Origin: JAGQSZ01 sp049647585
GTDB taxonomy: Bacteria; Actinomycetota; Acidimicrobiia; Acidimicrobiales; Microtrichaceae
Direction of reading: 5' to 3'
Length of the DNA: 64,000 bases
NCBI GenBank assembly: GCA_049647585.1
Contig: JBARXY010000011.1
Coordinates: forward strand, 62,001 to 126,000
Below the pieces are notes generated by a model that saw only the letters and a list, made by a program, of their open reading frames with translations, did not search any database and was not told the DNA's origin. The position numbers were made by a program, and so were the translations under genes. Shown in pieces: positions 9,235 to 16,726 of this stretch. Position 1 is the first letter of the stretch. Each line of letters begins with the position of its first letter.

Positions 9235-9519
9235 TCAGTGGGCGATGCCGTGCTTCTTTTCCCAATTCTCGGTGTGAAGAGTGTGGAGCGCCATGCCCGC
9301 CATCAACCCGAATCCCGGACCACCCCAGAGTGCAGTGAAGGCTCCGACGGCAAAGCCGTTGACCCACGAGTCCATGTAAAGGGATAGAGGAATCCCGACT
9401 CCGAAGAGCATTACGAACGATGCCACCGAAACTGTCCGGATGAGGGTCGACCTCTGCTGTGGTCGACCGTCGTCGTTGCTGTTGGTTTTGTTCTGTTCAC
9501 TGACTGTCGGCGCTGCCAT
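9235..9519 (-). CDS. Small two-helix membrane protein, unknown function
   Basis: 94 residues from ATG 9519 (MAAPTVSEQN...). An upstream in-frame TTG at 9549 is possible but poorer. A polar N-terminus of about 27 residues is followed by two hydrophobic helices (SVASFVMLFGVGIPLSLYM and a Gly/Ala-rich GFAVGAFTALWGG...) and a short basic tail ENWEKKHGIAH. The hairpin topology puts both ends on the same side of the membrane. No family recognised. Confidence 0.65.
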   Translation of the reverse strand: MAAPTVSEQNKTNSNDDGRPQQRSTLIRTVSVASFVMLFGVGIPLSLYMDSWVNGFAVGAFTALWGGPGFGLMAGMALHTLHTENWEKKHGIAH

Positions 9520-9678
9520 GGACCTGAATCTATACCTTCGCGACAGCAACCCGGACAGTGGTGGCCCAGAGGTGACGGCCCCAGAGGCCCAATAGGCTGC
9601 GTCGGAAGGGTCTGCGGTCGGTACAGTTCAAACAGCACCTGACAGCTGGTGCTAGCCAGTCACCACCGAGGACCCAGA

Positions 9679-9720
9679 GTGACCAAGCAGTCCCACACCC
9701 CGAGCCGAGCCATCAGATGA
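9679..9720 (+). other. Possible 13-codon leader ORF coupled to the aminotransferase gene
   Basis: GTG 9679 is preceded by GAGG at good distance. It opens a 13-codon frame (VTKQSHTPSRAIR) that ends in TGA overlapping the aminotransferase ATG as ATGA. The aminotransferase itself lacks a clear ribosome site, so translational coupling from this leader is plausible. Confidence 0.35.
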
Positions 9721-10934
9721 AGGCACTTCTTCAGTCGACGAAGCTCCGCAACGTCGTCTATGAGATTCGTGGTCCCGCCAATGCCCAGGCAGCTCGCCTT
9801 GAGGCCGAGGGCCACAGGATCATGAAGCTCAACATCGGCAGTCCGGCCCAGTTCGGCTTCAGCGCTCCGGACGAGATCGTCCGCGACATGATCACCGCCC
9901 TGCCGAACGCCGACGGCTACTCCGAATCACGGGGAATCCTGTCGGCCCGCCGGGCAGTTGCATCCCGCTACCAAGTGATCCCGGGCTTTCCCGAGATTGA
10001 TGTCGATGACATCTACCTGGGCAACGGTGTTTCGGAACTGATCATCATGACTATGCAGGCGCTCCTCGACGACGGAGACGAGGTTCTTGTACCGGCTCCG
10101 GACTATCCGCTCTGGACTGCCGCTGTAAGTCTCGCCGGGGGAACACCGGTCCACTATCTGACCGATGAGTCAGACGGCTGGAATCCCGACATCGAGGACC
10201 TGGCTTCCAAGGTCACCCCCCGCACCAAAGCACTGGTGGTGATCAACCCCAATAATCCGACCGGTGCCGTCTATGACCCGGGTGTACTCAAGCAGCTGGT
10301 CGAGATTGCCCGCGAGCATGAACTCCTGCTGCTGGCGGATGAGATCTATGACCGCATCGTTTACGACGACGCCCAACACATCTGCTTGGCGACTCTTGCT
10401 CCGGACCTTCTCTGCCTGACCTTCAACGGGCTGTCAAAGACCTACCGTGTCGCCGGCTACCGCTCCGGATGGGTTGCGGTAACCGGTCCCCGGTCCCACG
10501 CGACCAGCTTCCTGGAGGGCATCGACCTGCTCGCGTCATCCCGCCTGTGCCCGAACGTGCCAGGCCAACACGCGGTCCAGGCCGCCCTGAGCGGACACCA
10601 GAGCATCGAAGAGTTGATCCGCCCGGGAGGAAGGCTCCACGCCCAGCGCAAAGCCGCCGTCGACGGCCTCAACTCGATCCCGGGAGTGAGCTGCGTGGAA
10701 CCAAAGGGCGCGCTGTACGTCTTCCCGAGGCTTGACCCAGAAGTGCACGAGATCCATGACGACGCGCAGTTCGTACTCGACCTGTTGCTGCAGGAGAAGT
10801 TGCTGGTCGTCCAGGGCACCGGATTCAACTGGCCTCTGAGTACGCACTTCAGGATCGTGACTCTGCCGAGCGTCGACGAACTGGCCATCGCGATACAGAG
10901 AATCGGCAACTTTCTGGCCAGTTACCGCCAGTAG
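9717..10934 (+). CDS. alaA: PLP-dependent aminotransferase, AlaA-like
   Basis: 405-residue class I/II fold-type I aminotransferase. Landmarks: LNIGSPAQFGF near 38, the substrate/PLP loop PAPDYPLW, the NPNNPTG motif, DEIYDRIVYDD, and the PLP-binding Lys241 in FNGLSKTYRVAGYRSGW. C-terminal Arg for the substrate carboxylate is in THFRIVTLP. The pattern best matches glutamate-pyruvate aminotransferases (AlaA/YfbQ type), which interconvert pyruvate and alanine. Alanine dehydrogenase is also encoded in the window but far away. The coding end runs into a tandem duplication that copies the final codons and stop. Confidence 0.9.
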   Translation: MKALLQSTKLRNVVYEIRGPANAQAARLEAEGHRIMKLNIGSPAQFGFSAPDEIVRDMITALPNADGYSESRGILSARRAVASRYQVIPGFPEIDVDDIYLGNGVSELIIMTMQALLDDGDEVLVPAPDYPLWTAAVSLAGGTPVHYLTDESDGWNPDIEDLASKVTPRTKALVVINPNNPTGAVYDPGVLKQLVEIAREHELLLLADEIYDRIVYDDAQHICLATLAPDLLCLTFNGLSKTYRVAGYRSGWVAVTGPRSHATSFLEGIDLLASSRLCPNVPGQHAVQAALSGHQSIEELIRPGGRLHAQRKAAVDGLNSIPGVSCVEPKGALYVFPRLDPEVHEIHDDAQFVLDLLLQEKLLVVQGTGFNWPLSTHFRIVTLPSVDELAIAIQRIGNFLASYRQ

Positions 10935-10970
10935 CCCAGTACCGCCAGTAGCCCAGTTACCGCCAGTAGC
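10919..10970. repeat. Tandem duplication of the alaA tail including the stop
   Basis: Three copies of a 17-18 bp unit, CAGTTACCGCCAGTAGCC, where the first copy encodes the last residues SYRQ and the TAG stop. The two downstream copies repeat TAG in the untranslated region. Confidence 0.9.
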
Positions 10971-10991
10971 AGAGGATCCGTCAAGTACGTG

Positions 10992-11016
10992 GTTGATCTT
11001 GTGAGGATCTGGGTAT
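10992..11016 (+). promoter_or_regulatory. SigF/SigB-type promoter in front of the sigma factor gene
   Basis: GTTG, 15 bases, then GGGTAT. Established actinobacterial SigF promoters read GTTT-N14-16-GGGTAT, so only one base of the -35 deviates. The predicted transcript start is about 11022-11024, only a few bases before ATG 11026, so the mRNA would be leaderless or nearly so. It implies that the sigma factor transcribes its own gene. Confidence 0.55.
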
Positions 11017-11025
11017 CCAGCAGAG

Positions 11026-11799
11026 ATGGGCACCGCAAATGCAGGATCTCGGCGGTTCTCACACGACCCGCCGGCCGACGTCGACCAGCTCCTAGCGGAG
11101 TACAAGGAAACCCGCGACCGGCGTATTCGTAATCAGATCGTCGAAGCCCACCTTCACCTCGTTGACCACTATGTAGCTCGATACAGCCGGTCAGGACGAG
11201 TAAGTCCGGAAGACCTTCGACAGGCCGCACTCATCGCCGTGATCGGGGCCGTCGAGAGATTCGATGAGCACCATGGTGCTTCTTTGAGGACCTTTGCGTC
11301 ACGAACCGTGGAAGGCGAACTCAAGCGATATCTGCGGGACAAAACCTGGACGGTCAGGCCTCCCCGATCGCATCAGGAAGCGCACCTGGGTATCAGGAGG
11401 GCGACCGAGGAATTGACCCAGTCGCTGCACCGGTCACCCACGGTGGCGGAATTGTCGGCCCATCTGGGCCTGAACGAGGAGCGCGTCATCCAAGGCCTCG
11501 CGGCCGCAGCAGTGCGTGACAGCGAAAGCCTGAATCGAACGATCAGGCGTGGTCAGCAGGAGGAGGCGCCCATTGAGCTCGGCGATATCGACGGCGCTTT
11601 CGATCTGACCGAGCTTCGGATCGCGTTGCGGATAGGAATCGACACGCTGAACGCTCGAGAACAACACGTTCTGCGACTCCGGTTTCTCGATGAGCTGTCC
11701 CAGCCCGAGATCTCGGAGTTGATCGGCGTATCGCAGTCCTATGTGTCTCGACTTATCCGAGGCGCGCTCATTGCACTTCGCCACAGCATGGAGCCCTGA
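11026..11799 (+). CDS. sigF: SigB/SigF-family RNA polymerase sigma factor
   Basis: 257 residues with all parts of a group 3 sigma factor. Region 2 spans about 25-95 (IVEAHLHLVDHYVARYSRSGR, DLRQAALIAVIGAVERFD, ASRTVEGELKRYLRD). Region 3 is about 110-165. Region 4 helix-turn-helix is REQHVLRLRFLDELSQPEISELIGVSQSYVSRL. Members direct stress or developmental regulons and are usually held by an anti-sigma kinase. No anti-sigma kinase lies here, but a STAS protein follows. A SigF-type promoter directly upstream suggests autoregulation. The exact subfamily name is inferred. Confidence 0.9.
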   Translation: MGTANAGSRRFSHDPPADVDQLLAEYKETRDRRIRNQIVEAHLHLVDHYVARYSRSGRVSPEDLRQAALIAVIGAVERFDEHHGASLRTFASRTVEGELKRYLRDKTWTVRPPRSHQEAHLGIRRATEELTQSLHRSPTVAELSAHLGLNEERVIQGLAAAAVRDSESLNRTIRRGQQEEAPIELGDIDGAFDLTELRIALRIGIDTLNAREQHVLRLRFLDELSQPEISELIGVSQSYVSRLIRGALIALRHSMEP

Positions 11800-11826
11800 A
11801 ACAGCCGGGTCCGTGCCAGCTCGGGC

Positions 11827-11848
11827 TGTCCTGTCGATGATCAGGACA
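11827..11848. terminator. Weak hairpin after the sigma factor gene
   Basis: TGTCCTG and CAGGACA form a perfect 7-bp stem around an 8-base loop, 27 bases after the sigma factor stop. No U-tract follows, so the terminator call is tentative. Confidence 0.3.
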
Positions 11849-11977
11849 ACGTCGACCCGAACTGAATCACCTCCAAATCTGCCCTGCCGCGTTGACCGAA
11901 GAGATCACGCGTGGCAGGGTCAGGGCAGTCGTTTGGCGAGCGTAAGATTGCAATGGAAAATCGCACCAGGGGGTCTA

Positions 11978-12397
11978 GTGACCGACATGAATTACTCAGA
12001 TGCGACAACTGCAGATGCCCGCGGCGAAACTGGGGATAACACGTCCACCGACGCAGTCCAGTCCTCGGTCCCGGCATGGGACGATTCGACAGGGACGGAC
12101 GAGACGTCACAGATCCGTGTTTCTGTCTCACCCGGACACGTTTCCATAAGCGGCGAACTCGACTTCGATTCGGCAAGCGAGTTCCGCGCCGCAATGGCCG
12201 AGGCTGCTTCCTTGGAGCATCCCAATCTGGTGCTGGACATGTCGCAGGTCACCTTCATGGACTCATCCGGGCTGCGGGAACTTGCCGAGATGCGATCAGC
12301 GGGGTTCGAAATCACGGTAAAGGACGCCTCGGACTGTGTCCGTACCGTCCTGCGGGTGACCCGGATGGACGAAGTCTTTCTATTGTCCGAAGACTGA
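11978..12397 (+). CDS. STAS-domain anti-sigma factor antagonist
   Basis: 139 residues from GTG 11978, which follows AGGGGG; ATG 11987 is an alternative. The first 45 residues are acidic and disordered-looking. The STAS domain follows (VSVSPGHVSISGELDF...), with the phosphorylation loop FMDSSGLREL, where the first Ser after Asp is the usual phospho-acceptor. Such proteins bind the anti-sigma kinase and release the sigma factor when unphosphorylated. Position directly after the SigF-like gene supports a role in the same circuit. The partner kinase is not in the window. Confidence 0.88.
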   Translation: MTDMNYSDATTADARGETGDNTSTDAVQSSVPAWDDSTGTDETSQIRVSVSPGHVSISGELDFDSASEFRAAMAEAASLEHPNLVLDMSQVTFMDSSGLRELAEMRSAGFEITVKDASDCVRTVLRVTRMDEVFLLSED

Positions 12398-12420
12398 TTA
12401 GCTGCCCGAAGACTGATTAG
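12387..12420. repeat. Duplicated tail of the STAS gene
   Basis: The 15-bp sequence CCGAAGACTGATTAG at 12387-12401 contains the final codons and TGA. It recurs exactly at 12406-12420, so the stop region has been tandemly duplicated with a 19-base period. Confidence 0.85.
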
Positions 12421-12434
12421 CGCGACAGCCTGAA

Positions 12435-12965
12435 TCAGGCGGCGTCCTTCAGCTGGAGCGGATGAAGGTCCCCAAGGACAGCCGAGGCCTTTTGCTGCAC
12501 TTCGCTTGGCCCACCAACCGCCACCCAGTCCGATCCGGTTGGCTCGCCTCCGAAGGTGTCGAAGGAACCCTCGCTAACGGGGAGTTGGACTGCCACGGAA
12601 TAAAAGCCACCGGCAAAGGCTCCGAAGACTGCCCCGGCGATGACGCCGGCAACCAGTCCCACGCCCTCGGCTCCGACGATCACCACTATCAGGACCGCGA
12701 TGATTGCACCGATCAGGATTCCGCCGATCACTCCCACGACGGCGAGCTTTCCCATCCAGGCCATGCTTCGCTTGTCGACCAAATTTCGGTCCTCACTCGT
12801 CGGCTTGGTGGCGACTTCGATGTAGCTCGAATCCACGCCGTTTCGCTCCAAGGCCAGAACCGCGTGCCTTGCTTGATCGATGGACGAGAACCAGGCGATC
12901 GTATGGTCGTTCGACTTTGGAACTCCCGGCTCCAGTTTCTCGGGCGGATCGGTTCGTTCCTCCAT
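12435..12965 (-). CDS. General-stress-type membrane protein
   Basis: 176 residues from ATG 12965, which has GGGAG seven bases upstream; an upstream GTG at 13028 would add 21 unconvincing residues. An N-terminal alpha/beta segment (AWFSSIDQARHAVLALERNGVDSSYIEV) resembles the N-domain of general stress protein 17M-like families. Two Gly/Ala/Val-rich helices follow (VVGVIGGILIGAIIAVLIVVIVG and VGLVAGVIAGAVFGAFAGGF), as in glycine-zipper membrane proteins. A soluble C-terminal part ends it. Function unknown; a link to the nearby SigF-like regulon is inferred. Confidence 0.7.
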   Translation of the reverse strand: MEERTDPPEKLEPGVPKSNDHTIAWFSSIDQARHAVLALERNGVDSSYIEVATKPTSEDRNLVDKRSMAWMGKLAVVGVIGGILIGAIIAVLIVVIVGAEGVGLVAGVIAGAVFGAFAGGFYSVAVQLPVSEGSFDTFGGEPTGSDWVAVGGPSEVQQKASAVLGDLHPLQLKDAA

Positions 12966-13004
12966 CAGAAGACTCCCATCTGTTGTTTGTCGTACTCCGA
13001 TCAG

Positions 13005-13034
13005 GTACCCGTTTGGGCGATGATCCAAACGGGT
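13005..13034 (-). promoter_or_regulatory. Hairpin that overlaps a SigF-like promoter match
   Basis: ACCCGTTTGG (13007-13016) and CCAAACGGGT (13025-13034) form a perfect 10-bp stem with an 8-base loop. It sits 84 bases beyond the heme oxygenase stop, so it could terminate the heme operon. Read on the minus strand the same bases give GTTT-N16-GGGTAC, close to a SigF promoter for the stress protein at 12965. The two readings are not exclusive, but the palindrome makes the promoter match less significant. Confidence 0.4.
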
Positions 13035-13117
13035 CCGGGGAATCGGTCGATCGTCCCCCGGCCAACGCTAGCGAGCGGTCCCGCGAGCGTCGGCCGGGTG
13101 AATGAGCTGGCGGTGTA

Positions 13118-13786
13118 TCAGTCGAGATCGAGGAAGAGTTCCGTACTCATTGCGTATGCGGTCGAAACCTCAGCGATGAACATCTCGCGTTCCTCGGGGT
13201 TCAGGGGCATCGCATCCAGCAGGGTGCGGTAGCCCTTCTTGAAGTCATCGGCATCCTCGATGTCGACGAAGTGGAAGAACGAACTGCCCGAGGTCCGGTC
13301 GATTCCATAGGTCCGTTCCACCACTCGACAGATGTGCTGACCTCCGGAGAGGTCACCCAGATAGCGGGTGTAGTGATGAGCAATCAGGCCCGGGGACCAC
13401 TTGGCCGCAGCTGCGGTGATTTGCTCGCAGTATCGCTGAGTGGATGGATTGGGTTCGACCGCTGCGATGTCACCAGCACCGAGCAGTTCCAGGTCACGTC
13501 GTAGGGATGGCGTACGACGGAGTCGGTCATCGATGAACGGACCCGCTATCGGGTCCTCTTTCAGGGCATCGGCCGCATCCTCGAGCGCCTGATAGACGAA
13601 CGCGACCTGGGTCTGCATCCGGACGAACCCATCGATTGGTAGCTCTCCCTTGATCAGATCCGTCATGGCTGAAGAGTGTTCGGCGTTGCTGTGAGCGGAG
13701 GTCGTTCCCCTACGGATCTGGCTTGAGAACGGCTGCGAGGAAGGGTCGACCACCGATAGGTGATCTGCGATATTTGTGGAATTCAT
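13118..13786 (-). CDS. hmuO: Heme oxygenase (biliverdin-producing)
   Basis: 222 residues of the HmuO/HO-1 fold. The proximal heme-ligand His lies in the N-terminal helix segment TTSAHSNAEHSSAM. The distal helix carries RYLGDLSGGQHI, whose flexible Gly-rich kink is diagnostic. It opens the heme ring to biliverdin, CO and free iron, using NAD(P)H-derived electrons. ATG 13786 follows AAGGAA and overlaps the stop of the surface protein gene as ATGA. It is the last gene of the heme operon, so imported heme would be degraded at once as an iron source. Confidence 0.95.
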   Translation of the reverse strand: MNSTNIADHLSVVDPSSQPFSSQIRRGTTSAHSNAEHSSAMTDLIKGELPIDGFVRMQTQVAFVYQALEDAADALKEDPIAGPFIDDRLRRTPSLRRDLELLGAGDIAAVEPNPSTQRYCEQITAAAAKWSPGLIAHHYTRYLGDLSGGQHICRVVERTYGIDRTSGSSFFHFVDIEDADDFKKGYRTLLDAMPLNPEEREMFIAEVSTAYAMSTELFLDLD

Positions 13787-14745
13787 CGTGCACTTCCTTT
13801 GGTCGCGGCAGAGGGTGATGTCACCGTGGCCGGTCTTGCGGTCCGAGTAAGAAGCAATCCGGATGCCATCAGGGCGAGCGCCAGCGCGGTGAGCCACCAC
13901 GAACTTGAGCCGGTGAACGCCAGCGCCTGTGCGGCAGGTGCGTTCGACGGATCTGCGGCTATCGGGGCGGCTGATGTCAGGGTGTCCGACTTGACGACTG
14001 GCGCTGGAACGATCGTCGTCGGCACCGTTGTGACGCTCGGGTTGCCCGGAGCTTCGTCGTTGGGCGCCGGTGGCACGACGGTCCCGTCAGTGTCATCGGT
14101 CCCGTCAGTGTCATCGGTGTCGTCGTTGCCGGTGTCGTCGTTGCCTCCGACTGGCGGATCATCGACGATAGGGGCCTGCCCGATGAAGCTGACCGGAACC
14201 GTCACATCTGCCGAATGGACGCCGGGGTTGGTGTGATCGGCACGGGTGGCCACGACGCAGCGGACCTGCGGGTCGAGGCAGTCGACGAACTCATCGCCTG
14301 ATGACAGCGACAGCGTCAGATCGAAGGCGCCATCCGCGGTGAATGGGGTCGTCAGACCAACCGCGTAGGAAGGCGGGTTGGATGAGATCCAGAACGATGC
14401 ACCCGCTCCCCCGGCCATCGATGCTCCCCCAACACACGGACCCGGCGAAACTCCGGCACCGTTCTCCACGCAAAGAGCCAGGTAGACGCCGATCGTCGGG
14501 TCGTATCCAGTTCCGGTGACCTTCACAGCAGCTCCGGTAAGAGCCAGACCATCAGCCGGAGTGACGGTCAGGGTCTGTCCCGTCGGACCCGAGACGGTCC
14601 TGGTGCCGTCGGTCTGCTCGGCCCCTGCGGCGACCCCGGACAGGGCCGTTGCGGCTCCGACAAGAACCAACAGCGACACCAACAGCTTGGGCCCGCGACG
14701 CGCGGGCGTGCGACGCTGAGGTTCTGGTGGACTCGTGACATTCAT
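13783..14745 (-). CDS. Wall-anchored surface protein with neocarzinostatin-like domain
   Basis: 320 residues: Sec signal peptide (KLLVSLLVLVGAATALSGVAAGA), then one beta-sandwich-like domain (about 45-195) with four conserved cysteines. A long Asp/Thr/Pro-rich spacer follows (DDTDDTDGTDDTDG...), then LAFTG, a hydrophobic helix and a basic tail. LAFTG fits the LAxTG motif of class E sortases, so it is probably linked to the peptidoglycan. The domain is paralogous to that of the operon's first gene: both share GYD...GVY.ALCV, PGPC, WISSNPPSYA.GLT, a second Cys pair and TR.DH. By context it may bind heme at the surface; no activity is shown by sequence. Confidence 0.85.
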   Translation of the reverse strand: MNVTSPPEPQRRTPARRGPKLLVSLLVLVGAATALSGVAAGAEQTDGTRTVSGPTGQTLTVTPADGLALTGAAVKVTGTGYDPTIGVYLALCVENGAGVSPGPCVGGASMAGGAGASFWISSNPPSYAVGLTTPFTADGAFDLTLSLSSGDEFVDCLDPQVRCVVATRADHTNPGVHSADVTVPVSFIGQAPIVDDPPVGGNDDTGNDDTDDTDGTDDTDGTVVPPAPNDEAPGNPSVTTVPTTIVPAPVVKSDTLTSAAPIAADPSNAPAAQALAFTGSSSWWLTALALALMASGLLLTRTARPATVTSPSAATKGSAR

Positions 14746-15611
14746 TGATTTCTCCTTGTTGTCGAAGTGGCGTTGGTTGTCGAAGTGGCGGAGGTTGTCG
14801 AAGTGGCGTGGGTTGTCGAAGTGGCGTGGGCCGTTCGGACGGGCACGACGATCGGGCTCGCGCTGTCGGGGTGCCGGATCACCGTCACCTGATGGCCATA
14901 GACATGACTCAGAACGTCTGGATCGAAAGCAACATCCGGGGGACCATCGGCGACCACCACCCCATCGCTCAGTACGACGACCCGATCCGAATGTGCAGCC
15001 GCGAGTCCGAGGTCGTGGACCACAACGACAACCGCGGCCCCGTTCTCGGCACGTTTGCGCAACAGCTCGAAGGTCCGCTCCTGATGATGGACATCAAGCG
15101 CGGCGGTGGGCTCGTCCAAGAACAGGACCCGAGCCTCTTGGGCGAGAATCCTCGCCAGGGCCACGCGTGCCCTCTCTCCGCCAGATAGTTCTTGAATACT
15201 GCGCTCCGCTAGGTGTGCGACATCACAGTCGCCAAGGGCTCCGGCCACTACTTCCTGGTCATCTTCAGACCGATCGCTGCGGCGCCACGGAGCCCTTCCC
15301 ATGGCAACCACCTCGCGAACTCGGAACGGAAAACTGACGGTCGAATCCTGCAGCAGGACTGCACGACGCTGGGCCAGAAGGAACGGCGGAATCCCACGCA
15401 CCGGTTCCCCGAGCAGTTCGACCGATCCGCTGAAATCCAGGTCACCTGAAAGCGCCCCAAGCAGCGTCGACTTTCCAACTCCGTTGGGTCCAACGATGCT
15501 CACGATCTCACCGGCCCCAACGTCCAGGTCCACCGGACCGATGATGCGCCGCTCCCCCAGCCAGCACTCGAGTTGCCTGGCCCGTATCGATAGAGGGTTT
15601 GTTTCGATCAT
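14742..15611 (-). CDS. hmuV: Heme ABC transporter ATP-binding protein
   Basis: 289-residue ABC ATPase. Walker A GPNGVGKST, Q-loop LLQDSTVSFPF, signature LSGGERARVALARIL, Walker B VLFLDEPTAALD, switch His in VVVHDLGLAA. FecE/HmuV-type length and spacing, energising uptake through HmuU. The last about 30 residues are a low-complexity extension of repeated ATSTT units, produced by an 18-bp tandem repeat at the 3' end; typical family members end before it. It overlaps both neighbours by ATGA. Confidence 0.94.
   Translation of the reverse strand: MIETNPLSIRARQLECWLGERRIIGPVDLDVGAGEIVSIVGPNGVGKSTLLGALSGDLDFSGSVELLGEPVRGIPPFLLAQRRAVLLQDSTVSFPFRVREVVAMGRAPWRRSDRSEDDQEVVAGALGDCDVAHLAERSIQELSGGERARVALARILAQEARVLFLDEPTAALDVHHQERTFELLRKRAENGAAVVVVVHDLGLAAAHSDRVVVLSDGVVVADGPPDVAFDPDVLSHVYGHQVTVIRHPDSASPIVVPVRTAHATSTTHATSTTSATSTTNATSTTRRNQ
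14758..14831. repeat. 18-bp tandem repeat extending HmuV
   Basis: Four copies of a unit like TTGTCGAAGTGGCGTGGG. It is in frame and adds repeated ATSTT(H/S/N) blocks to the C-terminus of HmuV just before the stop. Confidence 0.9.
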
Positions 15612-16726
15612 GCCCAGCCGCCCTGGGCTGCGCGGGTACGTCGGAGCTGCCAGAAGAAGAAGGGGCCTCCGACCAGCGAAGTGAGAACACCCAGGGGTAG
15701 TTCCTGGGGAGAGACTGCGGTCCGGGCGATCAGATCGGCGATCACAACCACCAGAGCGCCCGCCAGAGCAGATGCTGGGATAAGAACACGGTGCCGCGGG
15801 CCACCGACCATTCTCATCAGGTGCGGGATAACCAGGCCGACGAACAGAACCATTCCGCTGACGGCCACCGAAGCAGCAGTGAGAACAGCGACGACGGCCA
15901 GCATCACAGCTCGAAGCCTCTCGACGTCGACGCCGACGTGACCGGCTTGTCGCTCACCAAGTGCCAACAGGTCGAGCCTTGGGGCGAGCAGATACGACGC
16001 GACCAATCCCACCACCGCCAGGGGCGCTACCACGGCGACCTTGGTCCAACTGGCCTGGGCCATCGAGCCGAGGGACCAGAACGTGATCGACCTCAACTCG
16101 GCGTCGTTGGACATGAAGGTCGCGAGTCCGATCAGGGCCCCTACCAGCGCATTCACCGCCACACCGGTCAGAACCAGAGTTACGACCTCGGTTCTTCCGT
16201 TGGCGCGGGCCGAGGCGTAGACCGCAATCACGGTTGCGAGGCCACCGAGGAACGCCGCGGCGGGAACCGACCAGGCTCCGAGCACCGTCGCTCCGGCGAC
16301 AATTGCGGTGATCGCTCCAAGACTCGCTCCCGCGGACACTCCGACGATTCCTGGCTCGGCCAGCGGGTTGGCGAAGGTGCCCTGCATCGCCGCTCCGGCA
16401 CAGCCGAGACAGGTACCGACGATGATCGAGAGCGCGACCCGGGGGAATCGGATCTGCCAGAGAACGGCATCTGCCGTCGGGTCGATGGCTTCGATCGAAC
16501 CGAATCCGACATGTCGAAGGATCGAGGTCAGAACGTCGGCCGAGGAAACCTGGAAGGCACCTATTCCGGAGCCGACCAGGGCAGCAACGCACAGCGAGAT
16601 GGCGAGACCAACAAGCAGGATCGGGCCGCTCACCTGCGCACGACGAGCGCTGCCGCCCGACGGCGCGGGCTGCGCATTGGGTTGGGTCCTCGAAGGCGCC
16701 TCGGTGCTCTTCACCTGCGCGGTCAT
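15608..16726 (-). CDS. hmuU: Heme ABC transporter permease (FecCD family)
   Basis: 372 residues with about ten membrane helices after a 30-residue Pro/Ser-rich cytoplasmic N-terminus. Family landmarks include QIRFPRVALSIIVG, CAGAAMQGTFANPLAEPGIVGVSAGAS and the C-terminal GLVIPHLMRMVGGPRHRVLIP with the LPLGVLTSLVGGPFFFWQL ending typical of FecCD permeases. It forms the inner-membrane channel with HmuV and receives heme from HmuT. Overlaps hmuT and hmuV by ATGA. Confidence 0.95.
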   Translation of the reverse strand: MTAQVKSTEAPSRTQPNAQPAPSGGSARRAQVSGPILLVGLAISLCVAALVGSGIGAFQVSSADVLTSILRHVGFGSIEAIDPTADAVLWQIRFPRVALSIIVGTCLGCAGAAMQGTFANPLAEPGIVGVSAGASLGAITAIVAGATVLGAWSVPAAAFLGGLATVIAVYASARANGRTEVVTLVLTGVAVNALVGALIGLATFMSNDAELRSITFWSLGSMAQASWTKVAVVAPLAVVGLVASYLLAPRLDLLALGERQAGHVGVDVERLRAVMLAVVAVLTAASVAVSGMVLFVGLVIPHLMRMVGGPRHRVLIPASALAGALVVVIADLIARTAVSPQELPLGVLTSLVGGPFFFWQLRRTRAAQGGWA

